Shown here piece by piece: positions 43,417 through 52,678 of a DNA stretch of 64,000 bases (the first letter of the stretch is position 1; each line of letters begins with the position of its first letter). This stretch comes from Flavobacterium sp. Lineage in GTDB: Bacteria; Bacteroidota; Bacteroidia; Flavobacteriales; Flavobacteriaceae. The position numbers were made by a program, and so were the translations under genes. The notes below the pieces were generated by a model. It worked only from the letters and a program-made list of their open reading frames with translations, ran no database searches and was not told the DNA's origin. The DNA is taken from NCBI RefSeq assembly GCF_024642105.1, contig NZ_JAHEBT010000053.1:124001-188000 (forward strand), read 5' to 3'.

Positions 43417-44136
43417 ATTGTTTCTGTTAATAAAGGTACATGGGACAAATCAGAAGGATTTGATTTTATCAATGACTTTAATCGTACTTGGCTAAAATTA
43501 GTTAGGGATAAATTAAAAGATAATGGTACTATCTGGATAAGTGGTACCTATCATAACATTTTCTCAATCGGTCAATTATTACAAGAATTGGATTTTAAAA
43601 TCTTGAATGTCATCACTTGGGAAAAGAACAATCCACCACCTAATTTTTCTTGTCGCTTCTTTACGCATTCTGCCGAGTTAATTATTTGGGCAAGAAAAAA
43701 AGAAAAGGTGCCGCATTATTACAACTATGAGTTAATGAAACAACTCAACAGTAACAAACAAATGAAAGACGTTTGGAAATTACCTGCTATTGCTAAATGG
43801 GAAAAGTCGTGTGGCAAACACCCCACGCAAAAACCTTTGTCTATTTTGACACGTATTATTTTAGCATCAACAAAACCAGGAGCATGGATATTAGACCCAT
43901 TTGCAGGAAGTTCTACAACTAGTATTGCAGCTAATTTAACTAACAGAAGATTTTTGGGTATTGATATGGAAACCGAGTTTTTAGAAATCAGTAAAAAAAG
44001 AAAACTAGAAATTGAAAATGAAGCTACATCTAATCGCTACAAGCAAAAGATAAATGGTTTCAATGCTACAAATGAGCTAAAACTATTTTTAGAATCTGAA
44101 TTTTTTGAATCGTATAGCAATGAACTCCCATTTTAA
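43417..44136 (+). pseudogene. DpnA-like adenine methylase, N-terminus deleted
   Basis: A beta-class adenine methyltransferase related to DpnA of the DpnII system. Reading on in the dpnD frame after its stop gives IVSVNKGTWDKSEGFDF, which in intact DpnA follows shortly after the catalytic DPPYFLS motif. About 65 N-terminal residues, including that motif, are therefore gone. The rest is well kept: ISGTYHNIFSIG, NPPPNFSCRFFTHSAE, GKHPTQKP, and the SAM-binding LDPFAGSSTTSIA. No good start codon exists before Met at 43588. Without DPPY it cannot methylate DNA. The ORF-track entry at 43588 is only its 3' part. Confidence 0.87.
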
Positions 44137-44205
44137 AACACTCTATAATAGTTAACTTCGTAAATCATCCTAAAACATAAAATATTAAAATCCCCCTTTT
44201 TAATG

Positions 44206-44213
44206 TACCTTTG
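44206..44213 (+). promoter_or_regulatory. Promoter -7 element for the DEAD-box helicase gene
   Basis: TACCTTTG matches TAnnTTTG exactly, 16 bases before the start codon. Confidence 0.5.
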
Positions 44214-44229
44214 CACAAAATAGCAATTT

Positions 44230-45576
44230 ATGAGCACTTTTGAGCAATTCAATCTCCCTAAATCCGTACAAAAAGCCATTGACGAATTAGGCTTTACTAC
44301 GCCTACTCCAATTCAGGAAAAATCGTTTTCTGTGATTATGTCAGGTCGTGATATGATGGGAATTGCACAAACGGGAACAGGTAAAACCTTTGCTTATCTA
44401 TTGCCGTTGTTAAAACTATACAAGTTTACCAATACCAACACACCAAAAATTGTGATTTTGGTACCTACCCGAGAATTAGTCGTTCAAGTGGTGGAAGAAG
44501 TCGAGAAATTGACCAAATACATGTCGGTTAATACCCTCGGAATTTACGGAGGTGTCAACATCAATACTCAGAAAAAAGCCGTTTACGAAGGTGTTGATAT
44601 TTTAGTAGGAACGCCTGGTAGAACTATGGATTTAGCATTGGATGCCGTAGTTCGTTTTGACGAAACTCAAAAATTAGTCATTGACGAATTTGACGAAATG
44701 CTCAATCTTGGTTTCAGACCTCAATTAACTGCCTTGCTAGCGATGATGAAAACCAAACGTCAAAACATCTTATTTTCAGCCACGATGACTGAGGAAGTAG
44801 ATGCCGTTTTGAATGACTTTTTTGATTACCCAGAAGAAGTGACATTATCTGCCTCAGGAACACCTTTAGAAAAAATTACACAAATCACTTACCAAGTTCC
44901 AAATTTCAATACCAAAGTCAATTTGCTGAAACATTTATTGACTACAGATGAAACGATGAACCGTGTTTTGGTTTTTGTAAACAATAAAAAAATATCGGAT
45001 CTACTTTTTGAAAGTATTGAAGAAGCGTTTGAAGGACAGTTTGGAGTAATTCACTCCAACAAGTCACAAAACTACCGTTTGAATACGATGGCAGAGTTTC
45101 AAGAAGGCAATTTACGCGGATTAATTACGACTGATATTATGGCGAGAGGTTTGGATATTTCCAATATTACGCACGTCATCAACTTCGAAATGCCAGAACT
45201 ACCTGAATTGTACATGCACCGTATTGGACGTACCGGTCGCGCGGATTCCGAAGGAACTTCTATTAGTTTTGTAGCACCTCGCGAAGAGGAATCATTCATA
45301 GAAGTTGAAGTATTAATGAATACTGAACTGGAAATCACTCCTTTCCCGGAAGAAGTTGAAGTTTCAACCAAATTAATTGGCCCTGAAAAAGACCGCCAAC
45401 CGGTGAAATTTTTAATGAAAAAAGTCAAATTAGAAGGAGAAGGTGCTTTTCATGAAAAAGCCAAAAAGAATACCAAAATCAACCTAGGTGGACCTTCTAA
45501 AACCAAGAAGAAAACACACGGTTCTGTCAATAGAAACATGCTCAAAACCAGAGCACAGAAAAAGAAGAAAAAATAA
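44230..45576 (+). CDS. DEAD-box-family RNA helicase
   Basis: A 448-residue ATP-dependent RNA helicase. It has the Q motif (FTTPTPIQEKS), Walker A AQTGTGKT, motif II as DEFD (Phe instead of Ala in DEAD), SAT, and HRIGRTGR. The C-terminal tail (from about 400) is Lys-rich and probably binds RNA. Likely roles are ribosome assembly or mRNA turnover at low temperature, as for RhlE/CsdA-type proteins; the exact subfamily is uncertain. It flanks the dpn locus on the right and is unaffected by it. Confidence 0.9.
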   Translation: MSTFEQFNLPKSVQKAIDELGFTTPTPIQEKSFSVIMSGRDMMGIAQTGTGKTFAYLLPLLKLYKFTNTNTPKIVILVPTRELVVQVVEEVEKLTKYMSVNTLGIYGGVNINTQKKAVYEGVDILVGTPGRTMDLALDAVVRFDETQKLVIDEFDEMLNLGFRPQLTALLAMMKTKRQNILFSATMTEEVDAVLNDFFDYPEEVTLSASGTPLEKITQITYQVPNFNTKVNLLKHLLTTDETMNRVLVFVNNKKISDLLFESIEEAFEGQFGVIHSNKSQNYRLNTMAEFQEGNLRGLITTDIMARGLDISNITHVINFEMPELPELYMHRIGRTGRADSEGTSISFVAPREEESFIEVEVLMNTELEITPFPEEVEVSTKLIGPEKDRQPVKFLMKKVKLEGEGAFHEKAKKNTKINLGGPSKTKKKTHGSVNRNMLKTRAQKKKKK

Positions 45577-45615
45577 TAGTATCTTATTTACTCTTTTCGT
45601 AAATCGTATCTACTA

Positions 45616-46719
45616 TTATTTTCCAAATACCAAGCAGACTGGCGAGCATAATTCAAGTCTTTTTCCTGTATCGGTAATAGCTCCTGAAACGGCATCTCTT
45701 TTAAAAACAACAATATCATTTGAGTATTGATGGGCTACTAAAAGAAACTTCCCTGTTGGGTCAATAGCAAAATTACGAGGTCCTTTCCCTAAAGAAGAAA
45801 CCACTGATTGTGGAACTAACTGACCGTTTTTTAAGATTTTGAAAACAGAAATGGTATTGGCTTCTCCTCTATTCGAAGCGTACAAAAATTTTCCATCAGG
45901 TGAAATATGAATATCGGCTCCTGTAAAATTACCTTTAAAGTCTTTCGCTAAAATAGTGGTCTCTTGGATTATATTCAATTTCCCATTGGCAAAATTAAAA
46001 ACCGACAAAGCGCCATTTAATTCTTGCAGCACATACACCCTTTTTCCGTCTTTGCTAAAAGTCAAATGACGTGGCCCACTTCCTGCTTGTAATGAAATGG
46101 CACTTTTCAATTTCAAGACTTCAGTAGCTGCATAAGGATGGTATTCGTACAAATAAACCGTATCCGTTCCTAAATCAGTACTTAGCACGTATTTTTTATC
46201 TGGCGAAAAATACACTATGTGTACGTGTGCGCTTTCTTGGCGAGGGTGAATTCCTTTTCCTTTGTGCTGTACCACTTGTTTAATGGCAGACAAACTACCA
46301 TTCGATTTTTTGCCAAAAACAGCAATATTTCCTCCCGAATAATTGGCTACAATCACATTCGTATCATCATTGATAATATAACATGGGTCAGCACCTTGTG
46401 CCTTTTGCTGATTCAAATTAGTTAATTTCCCACTAGCCGCATCAAATTGAAACGAGCTTATCGTACTTTCAACTCCATTTTCATTAACCGAATAAACTCT
46501 TTTTTGGTCTTTAGAAAGTGACAAATAGCTTGGATTAATCACTTTTTCAGTCGCATTTTTGAATACAAAATCACCCGTATTGGTATCAAAATCGTACACA
46601 TAAATTCCTTTACTGTCACAACTTTTAGTATAAGTACCTATTAATAAAGGTAGTTTTTTGGTTTGGGCTTGTGCCAGAGAAATAAGAACTACTAAAAGAA
46701 GTGTGATACTGTTTTTCAT
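45616..46719 (-). CDS. Secreted lactonase-family beta-propeller protein
   Basis: A seven-bladed-propeller protein of the YbhE/6-phosphogluconolactonase family. I start at ATG 46719, where a signal peptide (MKNSITLLLVVLISLAQAQ) begins; the ORF-track start is GTG 30 bases upstream. The 367-residue product shows repeated blade motifs (LSLSKDQKRVYSVNENG, HISPDGKFLYASNRG, FAIDPTGKFLLVAHQ) and the family start LLIGTYT. Because it is exported it is unlikely to serve the pentose-phosphate pathway; a periplasmic lactone is a more likely substrate, but this is inference. Confidence 0.82.
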   Translation of the reverse strand: MKNSITLLLVVLISLAQAQTKKLPLLIGTYTKSCDSKGIYVYDFDTNTGDFVFKNATEKVINPSYLSLSKDQKRVYSVNENGVESTISSFQFDAASGKLTNLNQQKAQGADPCYIINDDTNVIVANYSGGNIAVFGKKSNGSLSAIKQVVQHKGKGIHPRQESAHVHIVYFSPDKKYVLSTDLGTDTVYLYEYHPYAATEVLKLKSAISLQAGSGPRHLTFSKDGKRVYVLQELNGALSVFNFANGKLNIIQETTILAKDFKGNFTGADIHISPDGKFLYASNRGEANTISVFKILKNGQLVPQSVVSSLGKGPRNFAIDPTGKFLLVAHQYSNDIVVFKRDAVSGAITDTGKRLELCSPVCLVFGK

Positions 46720-46812
46720 TTTAAATACAATTGAAAAGCTAAAGTACACAATAATTGAAACTAATATAGATTAAATAGTAGTATTTCAAACGGCTAACTA
46801 ATTTCAAATTTG

Positions 46813-46820
46813 TAATTTTG
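46813..46820 (+). promoter_or_regulatory. Promoter -7 element for the BatA-domain gene
   Basis: TAATTTTG matches TAnnTTTG, 28 bases before the start codon. Confidence 0.4.
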
Positions 46821-46848
46821 AATCCTACGCTATTTAAATCAAAAGCCG

Positions 46849-48777
46849 ATGCAATTCAAACATCCCGAGATTCTGTACTTTCTTTTTCTTTTGGCAGTAC
46901 CTATTTTGGTTCATTTGTTTCAATTGCGCCGTTTTAAAACAGCCTATTTTACCAATGTTCGCTTTCTAAAAGCACTCACCATTCAAAGCAGAAAAAGTTC
47001 ACAAATCAAAAAATGGTTATTGCTAGCCACCCGATTATTGCTTCTAACCGCTTTGGTTTTGGCTTTTGCCCAACCTTTTTTAGCTACCAAAGAAAAGTCG
47101 AACTCGCAAAAGGAGTTGTATATCATCCTTGACAATTCGTACAGCATGCAGGCCAAAGGCAAGAAAGGCGAATTACTACAACGCGCTATTCAAGAACTAT
47201 TAGAAACGACGCCCGAGACCATTCATTTTTCTTTGTTGACCAATACCGAAGCTTTTTGGAACACCGATATAAAGTCCATCCAAAAAGAACTTCAAAATCT
47301 ACAATACAGCGCAACACCTTTCGAATTAGATCCAATTTTAAATCAAATACAAGCTCATCCGTCATTGTATCAAAAAGAAATTGTAGTCATCTCTGATGCT
47401 ATCGGTTTAGAATCAAAACAGCTTACAACAATAGCTAAAACGGATGCTATTTCATTTATTATTCCAAAAGCAGAACAGCAAAACAATGTATCCATCGATA
47501 GCGTCTTCATTCGTCAGACATTAGACAATTTTTACGAAATTGGCATCCAAGTCAGCAATTATGGAGAAAATAACCAACCCATTTCAATGGGACTATACAA
47601 CCAAAACAAGTTGGTTGCCAAGACAATGGTTTCCTTAAAAAAGCAAAAACAAGTCATTCCATTTACTATTCCTAAAAAAGCATTTCATGGCTCTGTTTCT
47701 CTTGTTGATAACGGATTGACTTTTGACAATACCTATTATTTTAGCATTGGCGAAAGCCAAAAAACCAAAGTAATAAGCATTGGAGAAGTTGCAAAAAGTT
47801 CGTTTTTATCCCGAATTTACACCAACGATGAATTTGAATACCAAAACAGCACGTTGGCGCAATTGGATTATAACCTTATAGAAAACCAAGACGCCATCGT
47901 TTTGAACGAAGTTGAAGAGATTCCACAAGCGCTACAAACCACTTTACACTCATTTGTTGAAAAAGGAGGCAATCTCATTCTGATTCCTTCGGCAAAGTCA
48001 TCGATTTCTAACCTCAATTCTCTGGTTCAAAAGACAGGAAATACAGTATTTAAATCGGCCAATACTACCGAAAAATTGATTACCAAAATCCATTTCAATC
48101 ATCCTATTTTCAGGAACGTTTTTGAAAATCAAATTTCGAATTTTCAGTACCCAAAAACCAAAACATCCTTTACTATTACAAGCACTAGTCCTGCTGTTTT
48201 ATCGTATCAAGATGAAAGTCCATTTTTAGTTTCTTCCAATACAGGAGCGGGTAATGTGTCTATTTTTTCTGCTGCATTGAATATGGAAAATTCCAATTTC
48301 CAACAATCGCCTCTGATTGTACCAGTATTGTACCAATTGTCACAAAGCCAAGAAAAAAATGGTGTTACTGCACGAACAATTGGCAATACCGATTCGTATT
48401 TTGTCACAACCAATTTAGACAAAGAAGGGGTCTTAACCGTTAAAAACGAAACGGAACAATTCATTCCAATGCAACAAATTTTGAATGCCAAAGTCAAAAT
48501 GGAGTTTGGAGAACATCCAAAACAAGCTGGAAATTTTGCAGTTTTCAATACCAAAAAATGGATTCAAAATATCAGTTTTAATTATAACCGAAGCGAAAGT
48601 GACTTATTTCAAAACAACGAAAAACTACTTTCTAACACGAATCAGATAGACTCTATGGCAACTGTCTTCGAACGCATTCAAAGCGAAAACAACGATAGCC
48701 AAATATGGAAATGGTTTCTTATATTTGCACTGTTATTACTGGTAACAGAAATGGCTATTATTCGATTCATGAAGTAA
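46849..48777 (+). CDS. BatA-domain membrane protein with von Willebrand-like domain
   Basis: A 642-residue membrane protein. The N-terminus is the BatA/TIGR02226 module: two helices with FKHPEILYFLFLLAVPILVHLFQ and RRFKTAYFTNVRFL. It is followed by a VWA-like domain with a metal-site pattern DNSYSM. A long extracytoplasmic part and a final helix (WFLIFALLLLVTEMAIIRF) complete it. Such proteins occur in Bacteroidota with MoxR ATPases, but no moxR gene lies here. Function unknown; perhaps assembly of envelope proteins. Confidence 0.82.
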   Translation: MQFKHPEILYFLFLLAVPILVHLFQLRRFKTAYFTNVRFLKALTIQSRKSSQIKKWLLLATRLLLLTALVLAFAQPFLATKEKSNSQKELYIILDNSYSMQAKGKKGELLQRAIQELLETTPETIHFSLLTNTEAFWNTDIKSIQKELQNLQYSATPFELDPILNQIQAHPSLYQKEIVVISDAIGLESKQLTTIAKTDAISFIIPKAEQQNNVSIDSVFIRQTLDNFYEIGIQVSNYGENNQPISMGLYNQNKLVAKTMVSLKKQKQVIPFTIPKKAFHGSVSLVDNGLTFDNTYYFSIGESQKTKVISIGEVAKSSFLSRIYTNDEFEYQNSTLAQLDYNLIENQDAIVLNEVEEIPQALQTTLHSFVEKGGNLILIPSAKSSISNLNSLVQKTGNTVFKSANTTEKLITKIHFNHPIFRNVFENQISNFQYPKTKTSFTITSTSPAVLSYQDESPFLVSSNTGAGNVSIFSAALNMENSNFQQSPLIVPVLYQLSQSQEKNGVTARTIGNTDSYFVTTNLDKEGVLTVKNETEQFIPMQQILNAKVKMEFGEHPKQAGNFAVFNTKKWIQNISFNYNRSESDLFQNNEKLLSNTNQIDSMATVFERIQSENNDSQIWKWFLIFALLLLVTEMAIIRFMK

Positions 48778-48919
48778 AATAGAATACAAATTATAATTTT
48801 TCAATCAAATAAAAATTAAAAATTTATACTAAATAATTACTTTCAATAAAATTCAGTAAAACACTGGTTTAGAATTTAATAAATACACGATTTTACACAT
48901 TACAAAATCAAGAAAAAAC

Positions 48920-50176
48920 ATGAAAACAATCATCCGAAGCGCAAAAATTATCGACTCTAAAAGTCCTTTTCACAACAAGACCGTAGATATATTAATTGCT
49001 GATGGTTGGATCACCAAAATAGGAAATGCATTAGCTAATCCGGAAAATTACCAAGAAATACAATACGATAATTTACACGTTTCACCAGGTTGGTTCGACA
49101 GTAGTGTCTCGTTTGGTGAACCCGGTTTTGAAGATCGAGAAACTATCGAGAACGGATTACAAGTAGCTGCAAAAAGTGGGTTCACTGGAATTGCCTTACA
49201 ACCCAACTCGTTCCCAATTATCGATAATCAATCCCAAGTGCATTTTGTAAAAAGTAAAGCCCAAGGTGCAGCAACCGAATTATTCCCTATTGGTGCCTTA
49301 ACCAAAGGAAGCGAAGGAAAAGATATGGCCGAATTATTCGATATGAAAAATGCAGGAGCTATTGCTTTTGGAGATTACAATCGAAGTTTGGACAATGCCA
49401 ATTTGTTAAAAATCGCATTACAATACACACAAGATTTTGACGGCTTAGTGATAGCCTTCTCGCAAGATGAAAAAATCAAAGGAAATGGAGTCGCTAACGA
49501 AGGAATCGTTTCAACACGATTAGGACTTAAAGGAATTCCTAATTTAGCCGAAGAATTACAAGTCGCTAGAAACTTATTTTTACTCGAATATACGGGAGGA
49601 AAATTACACATTCCAACTATCTCAACTGCAAAATCAGTTGCTTTAATCCAAGAAGCCAAAGCCAAAGGTTTACAAGTAAGTTGTAGCGTCGCGGTACATC
49701 ATTTGGTTTTAACCGACAAAAAACTAGAAGAGTTTGACACTCGTTCCAAATTAAGTCCGCCATTGCGTACAGAAACCGATCGATTGGCTTTGATAGAAGG
49801 TGTTAAAAACGGTACTATTGATATCATTACTTCGGACCACAACCCTATTGATATTGAACATAAAAAAATGGATTTTGACACAGCTAAAGGCGGCACCATT
49901 GGTTTGGAAAGTGCTTTTGGAGCGTTAATGACTGTACTGCCTGTCGAAATTATAGTTGAAAAACTAACTTTTGGTAGAATTATTTTTGGGTTAGTAACTC
50001 CTTCCATAACTGAAGGTGCTAAAGCCAACTTAAGCTTATTCAACCCTGAAGGAAAAAGTACTTTTACTACCGAAGCCATCCGTTCAAAATCGAAAAACTC
50101 GGCCTTTATTGGTACCGAAATCAAAGGAAAAGTATATGGAATTGCGAATCAAGACCAACTGATTCTAAACCACTAA
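48920..50176 (+). CDS. Dihydroorotase-like amidohydrolase lacking the HxH metal motif
   Basis: A 418-residue protein of the dihydroorotase/allantoinase family. Dihydroorotase closes the pyrimidine ring precursor and normally has PGFIDxHVHLREPG, binding two metals. Here the segment reads VSPGWFDSSVSFGEPG, so both histidines are serine (Ser62, Ser64). HHLVLTD and SDHNP, which carry other ligand positions, remain. It may be a non-catalytic paralogue like the pseudo-dihydroorotases that scaffold aspartate transcarbamoylase in some bacteria, or an enzyme with altered chemistry. It is followed after 3 bases by a small membrane protein gene. Confidence 0.8.
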   Translation: MKTIIRSAKIIDSKSPFHNKTVDILIADGWITKIGNALANPENYQEIQYDNLHVSPGWFDSSVSFGEPGFEDRETIENGLQVAAKSGFTGIALQPNSFPIIDNQSQVHFVKSKAQGAATELFPIGALTKGSEGKDMAELFDMKNAGAIAFGDYNRSLDNANLLKIALQYTQDFDGLVIAFSQDEKIKGNGVANEGIVSTRLGLKGIPNLAEELQVARNLFLLEYTGGKLHIPTISTAKSVALIQEAKAKGLQVSCSVAVHHLVLTDKKLEEFDTRSKLSPPLRTETDRLALIEGVKNGTIDIITSDHNPIDIEHKKMDFDTAKGGTIGLESAFGALMTVLPVEIIVEKLTFGRIIFGLVTPSITEGAKANLSLFNPEGKSTFTTEAIRSKSKNSAFIGTEIKGKVYGIANQDQLILNH

Positions 50177-50179
50177 ATC

Positions 50180-50509
50180 ATGAACAAAGAAACGATTGAA
50201 GCCGGAAAAGCAACCGCCATCACCAGTTATATTTTAGGAATTGGCGTATTCATTGCAATGTCTATGAATGCTGAAAGTAAAAATCCGTTTGCCACTTTTC
50301 ATATCCGTCAAGGATTAGGATTGACTTTGACTTTCATTTCTTTAGGCTTAATCATTAGCAATTTTGACAGTTTATTGATTTCATTTCCTATGTGGATTTT
50401 TATTTCCGTTTTATGGGGGTATGGTATTTTTACTGCCATTAAAGGCGAAATCAAACCCATGCCACTATTAGGAACCTATTTCCAGAAATGGTTATCCAAT
50501 ATTTCTTAA
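50180..50509 (+). CDS. Small membrane protein (DUF4870/Tic20-like)
   Basis: A 109-residue protein with three hydrophobic helices and the segment ATFHIRQGLGLTL, which resembles the F(H)xRQ motif of the DUF4870/Tic20-like family. Its function is unknown. It sits between the dihydroorotase-like gene (3-base gap) and an alpha/beta hydrolase (4-base gap), so all three are probably one transcript. Confidence 0.65.
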   Translation: MNKETIEAGKATAITSYILGIGVFIAMSMNAESKNPFATFHIRQGLGLTLTFISLGLIISNFDSLLISFPMWIFISVLWGYGIFTAIKGEIKPMPLLGTYFQKWLSNIS

Positions 50510-50513
50510 CACC

Positions 50514-51164
50514 ATGAATTTATCTTTAGAATACCTCATCAGAGAACCCAAAATAAAAATGGATTCGAATCCGCTGTTGCTTTTATTGCACGGATACGGT
50601 AGCAATGAAGCTGATTTATTTTCTTTTGCTTCTGAACTTCCTGAAAACTACTATGTTATTTCAGCACGTGCGCCTTACGATTTACAGTACGGAAGCTATG
50701 CATGGTATGCTATCAATTTTGATGCCGACGAAAATAAATTCTCTGACCACGAACAAGCTAAAGTTTCCAGAAATTTGATTAGTACATTTATCGATGAACT
50801 ACTTGAGAATTATCCTATTGATGCTACAAACATTACGCTAATTGGTTTTAGCCAAGGAGCCATTTTAAGTTATGCAGTAGCGCTTTCTGACCCTCAAAAA
50901 ATTAAAAATGTAATTGGGTTAAGCGGTTATGTAAGTGAGCCTATTCTAAAAGCAGGTTTCGAAAATAACGACTTTTCTACCTTGGGCATTTTTGCTTCCC
51001 ACGGAACTGTAGACCAAGTTATTCCTGTGGAATGGGCAAGAAAATCAGATGCATTTTTAACTCAATTAGGCATTGCTCACACCTATAAAGAATACCCAAT
51101 CGGGCATGGAATTTCGCCTCAAGTGTTTTTTGATTTTAAGAATTGGCTTCAAGCCCACTCGTAA
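50514..51164 (+). CDS. Alpha/beta hydrolase, carboxylesterase/phospholipase type
   Basis: A 216-residue cytoplasmic serine hydrolase of the YpfH/acyl-protein thioesterase group. It has LLLLHGYGSNEADL (oxyanion region), the nucleophile elbow GFSQGA, the acid in GTVDQVIP and the catalytic His in YPIGHGIS. Probable substrate is a short-chain ester or lysophospholipid. Last gene of the unit starting at 48920. Confidence 0.85.
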   Translation: MNLSLEYLIREPKIKMDSNPLLLLLHGYGSNEADLFSFASELPENYYVISARAPYDLQYGSYAWYAINFDADENKFSDHEQAKVSRNLISTFIDELLENYPIDATNITLIGFSQGAILSYAVALSDPQKIKNVIGLSGYVSEPILKAGFENNDFSTLGIFASHGTVDQVIPVEWARKSDAFLTQLGIAHTYKEYPIGHGISPQVFFDFKNWLQAHS

Positions 51165-51175
51165 AAAAACTCCTT

Positions 51176-51676
51176 TTATTTTTGGTATAAAAGCGACTGA
51201 TTCACTTCAAAAGAGATGGTTTCATCCTCATTTACGAAGTATTTCAATAGTACTTCACCCCAAATTTCGCCATCACTAAAATCGGCGATAATCCATCGGT
51301 GATTCAGTATTTTTACTTTATTAATAATGAATTTATTTGCGCCTATTTGGTCTTGACCTGTATACGGATTCCCTTTTGGATTGGAATTATAATCCAATAA
51401 TTTTTCAGTCACTACCGGAATCAATTTCTCATACTGAATCGTCTTTTGCGTACTTTGGTTATCAAAATAGTTCTGTGCATTTTCATTTTTGGCCAAAGAA
51501 AAATAATTGGCATCAGCCAATTGATTCGAAACCAAAGTCAAACTATCCCTCAATTTGGATATTTTCTTTTCGGAACGCTGTTGCTCAAATTTCACTTCAC
51601 TGCTCAAAAACACATAGGTAAACAAGGTAGTCAAGGCAAAAAGTATCGTTAAATAAAGTAGTAAGGAACGTTTCAT
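51176..51676 (-). CDS. Hypothetical membrane-anchored protein
   Basis: A 166-residue protein with one N-terminal helix (about 6-24), a short heptad-like stretch (EQQRSEKKISKLRDSLTLVSNQL) and a beta-rich domain outside the membrane. No family recognised. It is 8 bases downstream of the MBL-fold gene on the same strand. Confidence 0.65.
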   Translation of the reverse strand: MKRSLLLYLTILFALTTLFTYVFLSSEVKFEQQRSEKKISKLRDSLTLVSNQLADANYFSLAKNENAQNYFDNQSTQKTIQYEKLIPVVTEKLLDYNSNPKGNPYTGQDQIGANKFIINKVKILNHRWIIADFSDGEIWGEVLLKYFVNEDETISFEVNQSLLYQK

Positions 51677-51684
51677 AAGGAAAA

Positions 51685-52449
51685 TTAAATAGTGATTTCT
51701 AAATTATCATACGCAAGAAAAACATTTTCAGGAAGCTTTTTTTGTACTTCTTCATGAAAACCCAAATGGTGACTAATGTGCGTCAAATACGCTTTTTCAG
51801 GCTGTACCAAAGTTATAAAATCTAAAGCTTCTTGCAAATTGAAGTGGGTTTGGTGCGGTTCTTCGCGTAAAGCGTTTACCACCAAAACTTTAAGGCCTTT
51901 TAGTTTTTCAATTTCTGACTCTTCAACCGTTTTCACATCAGTTAAATACGCAAAATCATCGATGCGATAACCAAAAACTTGCAAATCGCCGTGCATCACA
52001 TTAATAGGAATTGCCATTTTATTTCCAACTGCAAAAGGATTATTATTTTGCACTTCAAAAGTAACTACTGAAGGCGCTCCAGGATATTTATTTTCGGTTT
52101 CGAATACATATTCAAAACGTCGCTTCAAATTATCAATTACGCGTTGGTGCGCATAAATTGGCATTGCCCCTTGACGAAAGTTAAATGGCCGAATATCATC
52201 TATTCCCGCTGTATGATCCGCGTGTTCGTGAGTAAATAAAATTCCGTCTACTTTTTGACAATTGGAAACCAACATCTGTTGCCTGAAATCAGGACCACAA
52301 TCGAACACAAATGAATGATTTTCCCATGACACCCAAGCCGAAACACGCAAACGCTTGTCTTTTGCATCAGCACTTTTACAAACAGGATGATCACTCCCAA
52401 TAATAGGGATGCCTTGCGATGTACCAGTACCTAAAAAATATATTTTCAA
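51685..52449 (-). CDS. MBL-fold metallo-hydrolase (PhnP-like)
   Basis: A 254-residue metallo-beta-lactamase-fold hydrolase. The metal motif is HEHADH; a further His/Asp set is seen in INVMHGD, AYLTDV and LTHISHHLGFH. The start GTGTSQGIPIIG and the short cysteine-containing loop resemble PhnP, a cyclic-phosphate phosphodiesterase. The substrate in this organism is not known. Confidence 0.85.
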   Translation of the reverse strand: MKIYFLGTGTSQGIPIIGSDHPVCKSADAKDKRLRVSAWVSWENHSFVFDCGPDFRQQMLVSNCQKVDGILFTHEHADHTAGIDDIRPFNFRQGAMPIYAHQRVIDNLKRRFEYVFETENKYPGAPSVVTFEVQNNNPFAVGNKMAIPINVMHGDLQVFGYRIDDFAYLTDVKTVEESEIEKLKGLKVLVVNALREEPHQTHFNLQEALDFITLVQPEKAYLTHISHHLGFHEEVQKKLPENVFLAYDNLEITI

Positions 52450-52642
52450 AAGCGATGTATTTGTGATTGATCTTGAGAATAAAAACTCATTTTAACGCTA
52501 TCAATAACGAAAAAATCGTGATTCAAAAATAGTAATTCTACATTTGAATGCGCTAAAAATACGATTCAAATAATAATCGCATCAAGATGTCATTTTTTTA
52601 CAAAAATAAGGTTAAATATCTTTCAACAAACTCCTAATTTGT

Positions 52643-52650
52643 TAACTTTG
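52643..52650 (+). promoter_or_regulatory. Promoter -7 element for the 486-residue conserved protein
   Basis: TAACTTTG matches TAnnTTTG, 28 bases upstream of the first start codon (52679). Confidence 0.45.
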
Positions 52651-52678
52651 TAACATAAAAGCACTTTTGATATAAATA

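Noticed and set aside
43588-44136. ORF-track entry for a 182-residue methyltransferase
   Set aside because: It is only the 3' part of the truncated dpnA remnant; coding similarity extends upstream to 43417 with no start codon, so it is not an independent complete gene.
44230-45576. DEAD-box helicase as part of the dpn defence locus
   Set aside because: It has its own promoter element and the features of a housekeeping RNA helicase; adjacency alone is not evidence of a defence role.
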